A stretch of 16,151 nucleotides of DNA from JBBRFH01 sp038224615 (lineage in GTDB: Bacteria > Planctomycetota > Phycisphaerae > Tepidisphaerales > Tepidisphaeraceae): positions 1 through 16,151 of the forward strand of contig JBBRFH010000045.1 in the NCBI GenBank assembly GCA_038224615.1. The letters are read 5' to 3'. Shown here piece by piece: positions 8,168-14,381 of this stretch. The notes beneath the pieces are model-generated. The model made no database searches, was not told the origin of the DNA, and saw only the letters and a list, made by a program, of their open reading frames with translations. The stretch's first letter is position 1, and each line of letters begins with the position of its first letter. A program made the position numbers and the translations under genes.

Positions 8168-8335
8168 GCCGCGAAGAAACGATGAGCGCGAAGACAAACG
8201 CGAAGAAATGAGGGAGGGGAACCACAGATTGCACAGATGACACAGATTCAGAAAAAGCCCATCTGTGAAATCTGTGCAATCTGTGGTTCCTGTATTTCTT
8301 CGCGTTTGTCTTCGCGCTCATCGCTTCTTCGCGGC
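8168..8335. repeat. Outer CGCGAAG-family palindrome (nested element)
   Basis: The left arm 8168-8209 and right arm 8294-8335 are inverted repeats matching at 41 of 42 positions, so they are recent or conserved. CGCGAAG occurs three times per arm (8170, 8187, 8199 on the left). Its 84-nt interior is almost entirely a second, unrelated-arm palindrome (8218-8290). It lies in the spacer between the divergent ABC exporter and solute-binding genes, so it cannot act as a 3' terminator for either neighbour. Confidence 0.92.
8218..8290. repeat. Inner CACAGAT-family palindrome inside the loop of the outer one
   Basis: Arms 8218-8247 and 8261-8290 match at 28 of 30 positions, with a 13-nt loop. Each arm carries three CACAGAT heptamers at 9-bp period and ends in GGAACC/GGTTCC. 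Only 8 nt and 3 nt separate it from the outer arms. Confidence 0.92.
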
Positions 8336-8397
8336 TCGTATTCAGTTCGTTTGCAGCCAGGGGGCGGGACCGGATGAAGCCTCCGGGGCGCTTCTGC

Positions 8398-8426
8398 TTA
8401 TCGTTCGGCCCGCACGGCACTACACT
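8398..8426 (+). promoter_or_regulatory. Candidate sigma70-type promoter of the solute-binding lipoprotein
   Basis: TTATCG (8398) - N17 - TACACT (8421-8426). Initiation about 7 nt downstream would fall at or next to the ATG at 8434, implying a leaderless or near-leaderless mRNA. This agrees with the absence of a Shine-Dalgarno there. Pattern match only. Confidence 0.35.
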
Positions 8427-8433
8427 CGATAGC

Positions 8434-9414
8434 ATGCGATTTCTCAGTGCAGTTCTCGTCGTCGTGATGTGTGGGCTGTTCGGTTGCGACAAGGCCGCGT
8501 CGGAGAAGCATACGATCGTGCTGTACACGTCCGTGGACGAGTCGGTCGTGCGGCCGCTGATCGATCGGTTCACGCAGCAGACGGGGATCGCGGTGAAACT
8601 GCAGACCGATACCGAGGCGACCAAATCCGTTGGCCTCGCCGAGCGACTGCGCGCAGAAAAATCCAGCCCGCGCTGTGACGTGTGGTGGGGGAATGAAGTG
8701 TTTCACACCGTGCGGCTGACAGACGAAGGCCTGTTCGCGCCGTACCAATCGCCGGCCGCCAAGGACGTGCGCGGGCAGTACCGCGATGCGCAGAATCGCT
8801 GGGCCGGTGTGGGGATTCGCGCGCGGGTGATCGGCGTGGCGCCGTCGATCAAGGACAAGGTCCATGGATTGAGCGATCTCGTGGACCCGCAGTACAAGGG
8901 AAAAGTGTGCCTCGGCAACGTCGGCATCGGCACGATCAGCGGGCATGTCGCGGCGCTGTACGTGCAGTGGGGCGATGAGAAGGCGGATGCGTTCTTCAAG
9001 GCGCTCGTGGCGAACGACGCGAAAATGGTGGGTGGGAACACCGACGTGGCGCAGCAGATCGCGGCAGGAAATTTCCTGCTCGGCCTGACCGACAACGATG
9101 ACATCGCCGCCACGCAGGCCGCCGGCGGGAAGATCGAGATGGCGCTGCCCGATCAATCCGATGTGGGCACGCTGGCGATGCCGACGACGGTCGCGCTCAT
9201 TCAGCGAGCGGACGTGCAGGACGATGCAAAAAAACTCATCGACTATCTGCTCTCCAGCGAGACCGAGCAGCAACTCATCGCCGCCAAATACACGGGATGG
9301 AGCGTGCGCGCTGCGGACACCGACTTCCGCGCGATGAAGGTCGACTACGCCACGATCGCCAAGGCGATGCCGGATGCGGCGCGGCGATCGGGCGCAATTC
9401 TCGAAAAACGCTGA
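8434..9414 (+). CDS. Extracellular solute-binding lipoprotein, Fe(III) ABC-transporter type
   Basis: A 326-residue periplasmic-binding protein of the bacterial extracellular solute-binding family 1/FbpA-like group. Seen: a short lipoprotein signal ending in the lipobox LFGC (Cys18), then the family opening IVLYTSVDESVVRPLIDRF, the domain-1 block CDVWWGNEVF, and the C-terminal lobe with DVAQQIAAGNFLLGLTDNDD. Family members deliver ferric iron or related anions to an inner-membrane permease. No permease or ATPase partner is next to it, so it is an orphan component here and the ligand is inferred only from family resemblance. I chose the ATG at 8434 because the signal peptide begins there; an upstream in-frame ATG (8374) would bury the signal. 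It is divergent from the ABC exporter, which is of the export type and not a partner. Confidence 0.85.
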   Translation: MRFLSAVLVVVMCGLFGCDKAASEKHTIVLYTSVDESVVRPLIDRFTQQTGIAVKLQTDTEATKSVGLAERLRAEKSSPRCDVWWGNEVFHTVRLTDEGLFAPYQSPAAKDVRGQYRDAQNRWAGVGIRARVIGVAPSIKDKVHGLSDLVDPQYKGKVCLGNVGIGTISGHVAALYVQWGDEKADAFFKALVANDAKMVGGNTDVAQQIAAGNFLLGLTDNDDIAATQAAGGKIEMALPDQSDVGTLAMPTTVALIQRADVQDDAKKLIDYLLSSETEQQLIAAKYTGWSVRAADTDFRAMKVDYATIAKAMPDAARRSGAILEKR

Positions 9415-9600
9415 CCCGATTTCCTGCGGCGTTATGACGCAGGGGCAATGGTCGTCGCATCTGCCCAATCCGCACCGCGGAGGCGTGCGGGGCGTCTTTA
9501 CGCGCGTTCTCAGCGCCTGGAGGCGGGCTTCTATCGGCGTTGAGTCAATTCCGACTTTAAGTTTTCTGCTGCTTTGTCGAACAAAGGCACACAGAAGGGG
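9415..9600. other. Intergenic stretch with two hairpins, no gene seen
   Basis: First part of a 310-bp gap. It holds hairpin CCTGCG/CGCAGG (9423-9428 with 9438-9443) just after the solute-binding stop, and CCGCAC/GTGCGG (9470-9475 with 9485-9490). Neither is followed by a proper T tract. They may form a weak terminator region. I see no coding sequence. Confidence 0.4.
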
Positions 9601-9629
9601 TTGGAGGCACGAAATCAAGTCTGTATGGT
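9601..9629 (+). promoter_or_regulatory. Candidate promoter of the beta-helix gene
   Basis: TTGGAG (9601-9606) - 17 nt - TATGGT (9624-9629). Initiation near 9636 would give a leader of about 90 nt that begins just before the palindrome at 9643. Pattern match only. Confidence 0.4.
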
Positions 9630-9642
9630 GCCGTCACTTCCA

Positions 9643-9656
9643 GGGACTTAAGTCCC
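9643..9656. promoter_or_regulatory. Perfect 14-bp palindrome GGGACTTAAGTCCC, possible operator
   Basis: GGGACTTAAGTCCC is fully self-complementary with no loop, so it suits a dimeric DNA-binding protein better than an RNA hairpin. It lies about 14 nt downstream of a candidate -10 box and 69 nt before the start codon of the beta-helix gene. The cognate regulator is unknown. Confidence 0.45.
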
Positions 9657-9724
9657 ATAACCAGGACCAACTTGAATGACTCGCGCCGGCACCAGCCCGG
9701 CCAACAACACCGGGAAGGATGTAC

Positions 9725-10774
9725 ATGATTCGCACCCTGAGCCGAAATCGCGGTTTCCTGAACCGCAGTCCCCGTCCTTGCAGATTCTCGCTTCCGTGCC
9801 TCGCGCTTGTCGCTCTGTGCCTCAGCCTCACGCTGAGCAGCACCGCGCAGGCGGCGCGACGGTGGCGCACCCCGCTTACTTGCCAGTCGAATACCGTCTA
9901 CGACGGCGGCGGCGTCGCGATTGATGCGACGCGGCTCACGCGCGTCTTCAACGTGTATGGCGTGAAGAACGTCACCATCCGCAACTATTCGATCATCGGC
10001 GGTGACACCACGCGGGTCTTCGACATCGCTTACGCCAGTGGCGTAAAAATAGAGAACGTGACCATCCGCCGTGGCGCCGCCGAGGTGGTACACGTTCATT
10101 CGAGCAGCAACGTCACCATCGACCGCGTCGTCGCCGACATCATCGACCGTTACTTCGTCTGGATCGATACCAGCGACGGCGTGCGGGTTTCGCGCAGTGC
10201 CCTGATTACGGGATCGCGCGACGAGACCGGCATCCGCGTGATGGACTGGTCGAGCAATGTCATCATCGAAGGCTGCACGATCCGCAACCGGCTCAACAAG
10301 CAGACGGCGTTGCGGCTGCACGACGGGCAGAATTTCGTCGTGCGTGCCAGCCAATTTGAAGGCCATGTCTGGGTCGGCCCGATGGGGGGCGGTGACGGCG
10401 GGCAGCGCGTCAGCAATCTCTTCCAGCGCCGCACGCTGCTTGCCAAGACGACGAGCAACGTGCTCTTCGAGGACGTCGATATTCTCGGCTCGATCGGGCC
10501 GCAGGCAGGCCTGTCCGGATTCACGATGATGCGCGGTTCGATCGTCACCAAACCGGACTCGCCGTTTTTCAGTTCGCCGTTCAATAACACCACATGGAAT
10601 TACCCCGAGCAGCAGTATGCCAAGTCAGGCGATCCCACCCGCGCGCCGGCCTCGGGCGTGATGCGCGGCGTTACCTTCATCGCGCGCGGCATGTCCAAGC
10701 TCAACTACGACAACAACGGCCCGTTCCGCCTGCTGAGCTGCACGCTCAACCGCAGGCCCGTATTCGACCGCTGA
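9725..10774 (+). CDS. Secreted right-handed parallel beta-helix protein
   Basis: A 349-residue exported protein. Seen: a long positively charged n-region, then hydrophobic LPCLALVALCLSLTLSS and a probable signal-peptidase site after AQA. The mature part has repeated coils of the form NVTIRN-YSIIGG, GVKIENVTIRR, NVTIDRVV, NVIIEGCTIRN and NVLFEDVDI, spaced about 20-25 residues apart, typical of parallel beta-helix (PbH1) proteins. Members include polysaccharide lyases, epimerases and adhesins; I see no clear catalytic signature and do not assign an activity. I chose the ATG at 9725 because GGAAGGA lies 5 nt upstream; the ATG at 9719 overlaps that site. It converges with the methyltransferase gene across a palindromic repeat. 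Confidence 0.82.
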   Translation: MIRTLSRNRGFLNRSPRPCRFSLPCLALVALCLSLTLSSTAQAARRWRTPLTCQSNTVYDGGGVAIDATRLTRVFNVYGVKNVTIRNYSIIGGDTTRVFDIAYASGVKIENVTIRRGAAEVVHVHSSSNVTIDRVVADIIDRYFVWIDTSDGVRVSRSALITGSRDETGIRVMDWSSNVIIEGCTIRNRLNKQTALRLHDGQNFVVRASQFEGHVWVGPMGGGDGGQRVSNLFQRRTLLAKTTSNVLFEDVDILGSIGPQAGLSGFTMMRGSIVTKPDSPFFSSPFNNTTWNYPEQQYAKSGDPTRAPASGVMRGVTFIARGMSKLNYDNNGPFRLLSCTLNRRPVFDR

Positions 10775-10804
10775 TTCTCAAATCCTTGGATCACAGAAAA
10801 AGAG

Positions 10805-10893
10805 AACCGCAGATTACGCAGATTACGCAGATTTTGAACGCAAAGACAAACCGGTCTTCGTCTTCATCTGCGTAATCTGCGCAATCTGCGGTT
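10805..10893. repeat. CGCAGAT-family palindrome between convergent genes
   Basis: Arms 10805-10832 and 10866-10893 match at 27 of 28 positions around a 33-nt loop. Each arm has three CGCAGAT heptamers at 9-bp period. It lies between the convergent beta-helix and methyltransferase genes and could form a hairpin in both transcripts. There is no T tract immediately after the right arm (TTTTT occurs at 10900-10904). Confidence 0.9.
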
Positions 10894-10923
10894 TCATCGT
10901 TTTTCCGCGGAAATTGCACCGCG

Positions 10924-12009
10924 TTACGCGACTTCTTCAGGCTCATTCTTCGCCGCGCGTTTTCGTTGCACGCGGGCGCGGCCGAAGGCGTCGGTCTCGG
11001 TCTGCACCTTAGAACTTCGGTTGATGTCGAAGAGTTCGCCGTTGGGTTCCTGGGCGTCCAGCGCGTGTTCGAGGCGCTTGCGGGCGTGGACGACGTATTC
11101 CTCGCTCATGTCGAATCCCACAAAGCGCCGGCCGAGCAGCGCGGCGCTGACGCAGGTGGTGCCGCTGCCGTTGAACGGGTCCAGGACGATGTCCCCTTCA
11201 TTGCTGCTGGCCTTGATGATGCGGTCGAGCACGCCGGTCGGCATCTGGCAGCCGTGCCAGCCTTCGCGCTCCTTGAACGTGCCGCACACGCGGCTGATGT
11301 TCCAGGTCGAGCTGTTCGGATCGAAGAACGGCATCGGAACCGTTTCGCCAGGCACGGGAACCTGGTTGTACGTCTCCTCAAAGTACGCCGCCTCCTGCGG
11401 ACGCAGGTACCAGGTGTCGTCAGGCAGCTTGCCCTTCGCGTTCGCCCGCAGGTCGCGGTATTGCGTCTGCCGCGCGCTGGCGACGCGCACCGCGTCGGCG
11501 TTGAAGGTGATGTTGGTCAGCCCGGCGCGTGGCTTTTCTTTGCTGAAGTACAGGATGTGCGTGTGGCTCTTGGCGAACATCTTCTTGGTCTGCTGCCCGA
11601 AGGTGTAATGCCAGATGATCCAGTTGCGCATGTGGAAGCCGATCTTCCGCCGCGCGATAACGGCCAGGTCTGACGCAAACTCATCGCCGATCGCAAGATA
11701 GAAGCTGCCCGTCGGCTTGAGCGCACGATGCACCGCCCGCATCCACTGCTCGGAAAACGCCAGGTATTCGTCGACCGACTTCTGGTCGTCGTAATTCTGG
11801 TACAGATAACCGATATTGAAAGGCGGATCGGCGAAGACCAGGTCGACCCAGCCCTCTTTCAGGCTGTTGAGCAACTCAATGCTGTCGCCGAGGACGACCT
11901 GGTTGATCGGCAGTTTGCCGCTCTCGATCTTCCACGGGTGCTCCGCCTGTTCCTTGGCGGATTTGAACCCATCTCGAAATGCCCGCTGACGCGCGTCACA
12001 TATATTCAT
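10924..12009 (-). CDS. Site-specific DNA methyltransferase, beta-class (N6-adenine or N4-cytosine)
   Basis: A 361-residue S-adenosylmethionine-dependent DNA methyltransferase. Seen: catalytic motif IV DPPFNIGY (61-68) preceding the SAM-binding motif I DPFNGSGTT (277-285), the motif order of beta-class enzymes, with the target-recognition region between them. DPPF is compatible with N6-adenine or N4-cytosine methylation. The usual HxTQKP before motif I is replaced by HGCQMP. The tail (about 335-361) is basic and low complexity. No restriction endonuclease or specificity subunit is adjacent, so it is an orphan here, and an epigenetic or regulatory role is as likely as restriction. The start at 12009 is the only in-frame ATG before the motifs and lies just 15 bp from the divergent thiamine gene's start. 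Confidence 0.9.
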   Translation of the reverse strand: MNICDARQRAFRDGFKSAKEQAEHPWKIESGKLPINQVVLGDSIELLNSLKEGWVDLVFADPPFNIGYLYQNYDDQKSVDEYLAFSEQWMRAVHRALKPTGSFYLAIGDEFASDLAVIARRKIGFHMRNWIIWHYTFGQQTKKMFAKSHTHILYFSKEKPRAGLTNITFNADAVRVASARQTQYRDLRANAKGKLPDDTWYLRPQEAAYFEETYNQVPVPGETVPMPFFDPNSSTWNISRVCGTFKEREGWHGCQMPTGVLDRIIKASSNEGDIVLDPFNGSGTTCVSAALLGRRFVGFDMSEEYVVHARKRLEHALDAQEPNGELFDINRSSKVQTETDAFGRARVQRKRAAKNEPEEVA

Positions 12010-12024
12010 AAGATCGTTTCCAAC

Positions 12025-13074
12025 GTGAGCCCAACACTACTTCGCATTCTCGACGTCAACTGCAACCGCGTGCGCGAGGCGCTGCGGGTGCTGGAGGACT
12101 ACGCCCGCTTCTCGCTGAACCACCGCCCGCTGCAACAGCAGTTAAAGCAGTTGCGGCACGATTTTCAGACCGCCACCGCCTCTGTCCAGGCCCAAGCGAT
12201 TTCCGCACGCGACACGGCGGGTGATGTCGGCACCGGTATTACAACCGAAACCGAGCAAAAGCGCGAATCCCTGTCCGCCGTCGTGACAGCCGCCGGCAAA
12301 AGGCTCTCCGAAGCCCTGCGCAGCGTGGAAGAGTATCTGAAAACCGCCGATGGCGCAAATGCCGCTTGCGTGGAACAGATCCGCTATCGCGCCTACGACA
12401 TCGAGCGCGCGATCCTGCTGACGCTCTCACCCGGCCGGGAGCGGATGCGCGGGGTGTCGGTGTACGTGCTGATCACCGAATCACTCTGCAAACGTCCGTG
12501 GCTTGAAGTCGCCCGGCTCGCGATCGACGGCGGGTGCGAGTGCATCCAACTGCGAGAGAAATTGATCGACGCCGGCGAATTGCTCGTTCGCGCCAGGCGG
12601 CTTGCGGCGCTGTGTCGCGAGCGCGGCGTGATCTCGATCATCAACGACCGCCCCGACGTCGCGCTTGCCGCGGGTGCAGACGGCGTCCACGTGGGGCAGG
12701 CTGATCTCCCGGCGCGGGTCGTCCGGCAGATCGTCGGCCCGGACCTGATCGTTGGCGTCAGCACGCGTCAGATCGAGCAGGCGCGGGAGGCGGTGCTCGA
12801 CGGCGCGGACTACATCGGGGTCGGGCCGATCTTTGCGAGCACCACCAAGCCCCAGGAAAATCTGCCCGGTCTCGCCTACGCGAAAGCTGCCGCCGCCGAG
12901 ATGTCCGTGCCGGTCGTGGCAATCTCGGGGGTCTGCGCAGGCAACGTAGTTCATCTGGCAGCCATCGGCGTGCGCGCGGTGGCGGTTTCCTCCGCGGTTA
13001 TCGCCGCTGACGACCCCTCCAGCGCGGTGCGACAGATTCGCGCGGCGCTATCGGACGCCCCTTCTCGCATTTAG
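12025..13074 (+). CDS. thiE: ThiD2-ThiE fusion: HMP-phosphate kinase-like domain plus thiamine-phosphate synthase
   Basis: A 349-residue thiamine biosynthesis fusion. The N-terminal ~135 residues (LRILDVNCNRVREALRVLEDYARF..., ending YRAYDIERAIL) match the ThiD2 domain, described as an alternative HMP-phosphate kinase often fused to ThiE. Residues about 141-345 form the ThiE TIM barrel that joins HMP-PP and the thiazole phosphate: QLREK (175-179), NDRPDVAL (207-214), DGVHVGQAD (219-227), GVSTR (244-248), DYIGVGPIFAS (262-272) and AISGV (299-303, usually AIGGI). One protein thus could supply two consecutive steps. I chose GTG 12025 because conserved sequence begins within a few codons; the open frame extends upstream antisense to the methyltransferase. 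No TPP riboswitch can fit in the 15-bp gap before this start. Confidence 0.9.
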   Translation: MSPTLLRILDVNCNRVREALRVLEDYARFSLNHRPLQQQLKQLRHDFQTATASVQAQAISARDTAGDVGTGITTETEQKRESLSAVVTAAGKRLSEALRSVEEYLKTADGANAACVEQIRYRAYDIERAILLTLSPGRERMRGVSVYVLITESLCKRPWLEVARLAIDGGCECIQLREKLIDAGELLVRARRLAALCRERGVISIINDRPDVALAAGADGVHVGQADLPARVVRQIVGPDLIVGVSTRQIEQAREAVLDGADYIGVGPIFASTTKPQENLPGLAYAKAAAAEMSVPVVAISGVCAGNVVHLAAIGVRAVAVSSAVIAADDPSSAVRQIRAALSDAPSRI

Positions 13075-13075
13075 G

Positions 13076-13105
13076 TTGAATTCGGACCCGGATAACGCGT
13101 AGAGT
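13076..13105 (+). promoter_or_regulatory. Candidate promoter of the PEP/VPLPA-CTERM gene
   Basis: TTGAAT (13076-13081) - 18 nt - TAGAGT (13100-13105), beginning 2 nt after the ThiD2-ThiE stop. It would give a leader of about 170 nt. Pattern match only. Confidence 0.4.
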
Positions 13106-13111
13106 CAGCAC

Positions 13112-13286
13112 CACCGGCACGAACGGAATCGCCGGATGCAGGAAACTGTTCCGCATTGATGGGGGTTCCTTGTTTTACCAGTCACCGAATCGGATTTCGG
13201 TGTATGTCCTAAGCAGTCGTCGACGGCGCCCGCACTGAATGCGGCGTCCGAATACCCGGCGACACATTTGCAGGAGCCGTCTAATC
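13112..13286 (+). promoter_or_regulatory. Long structured 5' leader of the PEP/VPLPA-CTERM gene
   Basis: This region holds two local hairpins: ACCGAA-tcggat-TTCGGT (13184-13201) and a bulged stem around CGCA-ctgaa-TGCG (13225-13248). AGGAG at 13272-13276, 10 nt before the ATG, is the ribosome-binding site. I do not recognise a known riboswitch class. Confidence 0.35.
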
Positions 13287-13982
13287 ATGCGAGCCTTTTC
13301 CAGCGCCGTTGCCCCGATCGCGATCATCGCCGCCTTGGCGTTCGCCAATCAATCCACCCACGCCGCCACGAGCTGGACGACCGCGTCCGGCACGTCCGAC
13401 AACATCACCTACGACAGCGGTCAGACTGCCCACGGTCTGTTGGAAGCTGGATCGCCGATCGTCAGCAGCGACAAGTTCGTCTTCACGCCCAGCAACTTCG
13501 CCGCCGACTCGTCGTCGGCACCGGCGGTCGATGACCTGCTGTCGGTCGTGTTGCACGCCAAGAGCGGCAAGTCGCTCAGCCGCGTGTCGGCCGACCTCAA
13601 AGGCGACTTCTCCACCCTCGGCACCGCGACCGTACTCGCCGACGCGCAGTTGAAGGTCACCAACCTCGACACCAGCGCCTCGTTCGCGCAATCCTTCGAT
13701 TTCGGCACCAGCTTCACCAGCGGCACCGAAGACGGCCTCTTCAACGGCTTCGCCTCGGTCCTATTGCCGATCGGCTGGCGCAACGCGCTGGTGGAATACT
13801 CCGCCTCGCTTAATGCGACCGGCCAAGGCGGCGTCGGCTTCATCCAAGGCAAGACCGGTCAACTCGGCGTCGAAGTGAAACCGCAGGTGGTCGCCGTCCC
13901 GCTGCCCGGCGCAGCGCTGGCCGCCATCCCCGCGATCGCCCTCGCCTGGGTCGCCCGCCGCCGCCTCGCCATCGTCCGCTGA
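13287..13982 (+). CDS. Secreted protein with VPLP/PEP-CTERM-type sorting tail
   Basis: A 231-residue exported protein. Seen: a signal peptide (MRAFSSAVAPIAIIAALAFA, cleavage near THA-AT), a Ser/Thr/Ala/Asp-rich body without known catalytic motifs, and a C-terminal tripartite tail: VPLPG at 204-208, a hydrophobic helix of about 14 residues, then the basic cluster ARRR. This is the layout of PEP-CTERM/VPLPA-CTERM proteins, which an exosortase-type enzyme recognises for surface sorting, often with extracellular polysaccharide. No exosortase gene is in the window. The ATG at 13287 is preferred: AGGAG lies 10 nt upstream and the signal peptide begins there. It is followed by a good intrinsic terminator. 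The function of the body domain is unknown. Confidence 0.8.
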   Translation: MRAFSSAVAPIAIIAALAFANQSTHAATSWTTASGTSDNITYDSGQTAHGLLEAGSPIVSSDKFVFTPSNFAADSSSAPAVDDLLSVVLHAKSGKSLSRVSADLKGDFSTLGTATVLADAQLKVTNLDTSASFAQSFDFGTSFTSGTEDGLFNGFASVLLPIGWRNALVEYSASLNATGQGGVGFIQGKTGQLGVEVKPQVVAVPLPGAALAAIPAIALAWVARRRLAIVR

Positions 13983-14004
13983 AACGAACAACGTCTCCCT
14001 GGCA

Positions 14005-14023
14005 AGAGAAGGATCTCTTCTCT
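14005..14023 (+). repeat. Hairpin in 3' leader region of the CTERM gene
   Basis: AGAGAAG-gatct-CTTCTCT, a perfect 7-bp stem, 22 nt after the stop codon and just upstream of the intrinsic terminator. It may protect or help terminate the transcript. Confidence 0.4.
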
Positions 14024-14026
14024 ATC

Positions 14027-14071
14027 CCGACCCGCGACTCACCCCGGTGACCGCGGGTCGGTGTTTTTTTT
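14027..14071 (+). terminator. Intrinsic terminator of the PEP/VPLPA-CTERM gene
   Basis: CCGACCCGCG (14027-14036) pairs perfectly with CGCGGGTCGG (14052-14061) across a 15-nt loop and is followed by TG and eight T's (14064-14071). It is correctly placed 45 nt after the stop. Confidence 0.9.
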
Positions 14072-14076
14072 GAAAT

Positions 14077-14113
14077 GCTGCCGCGAAGAAGCGATGAGCG
14101 GGAAGGCAGGCGC
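14077..14113. repeat. Half copy of the CGCGAAG-family element
   Basis: From GCTGCCGCGAAGAAGCGATG at 14077 the sequence matches the left side of the intact element starting at 8165, including the flanking TTGAAA. The match decays after GAGCG and no right arm follows. It sits between the terminators of two converging transcription units. Confidence 0.75.
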
Positions 14114-14155
14114 AAAAAAACACCGGGCTCTGCGGAGGAGGTGCAGAGCCCGGTG
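14114..14155 (-). terminator. Intrinsic terminator ending the hairpin array
   Basis: On the minus strand CACCGGGCTCTG, loop CACCTCCTCCG, CAGAGCCCGGTG (plus 14121-14155) is a perfect 12-bp stem, 13 with the closing G-C. It is followed at once by seven T's (plus-strand A tract 14114-14120). Confidence 0.92.
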
Positions 14156-14240
14156 TGGCGGAGGAGGCTTATTTGCCGGACTGTCGCTTCGGCCCTGACG
14201 GATCAAGCGGGCCTTGGCAACGTCCGACCTTGTTTTTAAC

Positions 14241-14275
14241 TGCCGGACCCTGCGGAGGAGGTGCAGGGTCCGGCA
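14241..14275 (-). repeat. Hairpin unit 2 of the array
   Basis: A perfect 12-bp stem TGCCGGACCCTG/CAGGGTCCGGCA with the same loop as unit 1. On the minus strand it is followed by GTTAAAAAC, so it has no T tract and should be read through or processed rather than terminate. Confidence 0.85.
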
Positions 14276-14348
14276 TGGCGGAGGAGGCTTATTCGCCGGA
14301 CTGCCGCCTCAGCTTTCGCTTCGGAAGCGTCCGACCTTGTTTTCAAAA

Positions 14349-14381
14349 CGCCGGGCCTTGCGGAGGTTTGCAGGCCCGGCG
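14349..14381 (-). repeat. Hairpin unit 3 of the array (first transcribed)
   Basis: A stem CGCCGGGCC.../...GGCCCGGCG with one bulged base and loop CAAACCTCCG (a single CCTCC). On the minus strand it is followed by TTTTG, a short T run that might cause partial termination. It is the first hairpin after the membrane-protein stop codon. Confidence 0.82.

Noticed and set aside
6199..9414. ABC exporter and solute-binding lipoprotein forming one transporter
   Set aside because: The exporter has the fused exporter architecture, which does not use binding proteins, and the genes are divergent.
9415..9718. tRNA or small gene in the gap after the solute-binding gene
   Set aside because: No cloverleaf or CCA-type acceptor pattern and no ORF with a ribosome site; only two hairpins, a palindrome and a promoter candidate were seen.
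11728..12024. In-frame upstream extension of the ThiD2-ThiE protein
   Set aside because: It is antisense to the methyltransferase catalytic region and carries no ThiD2 sequence. The conserved domain starts right after the GTG at 12025.
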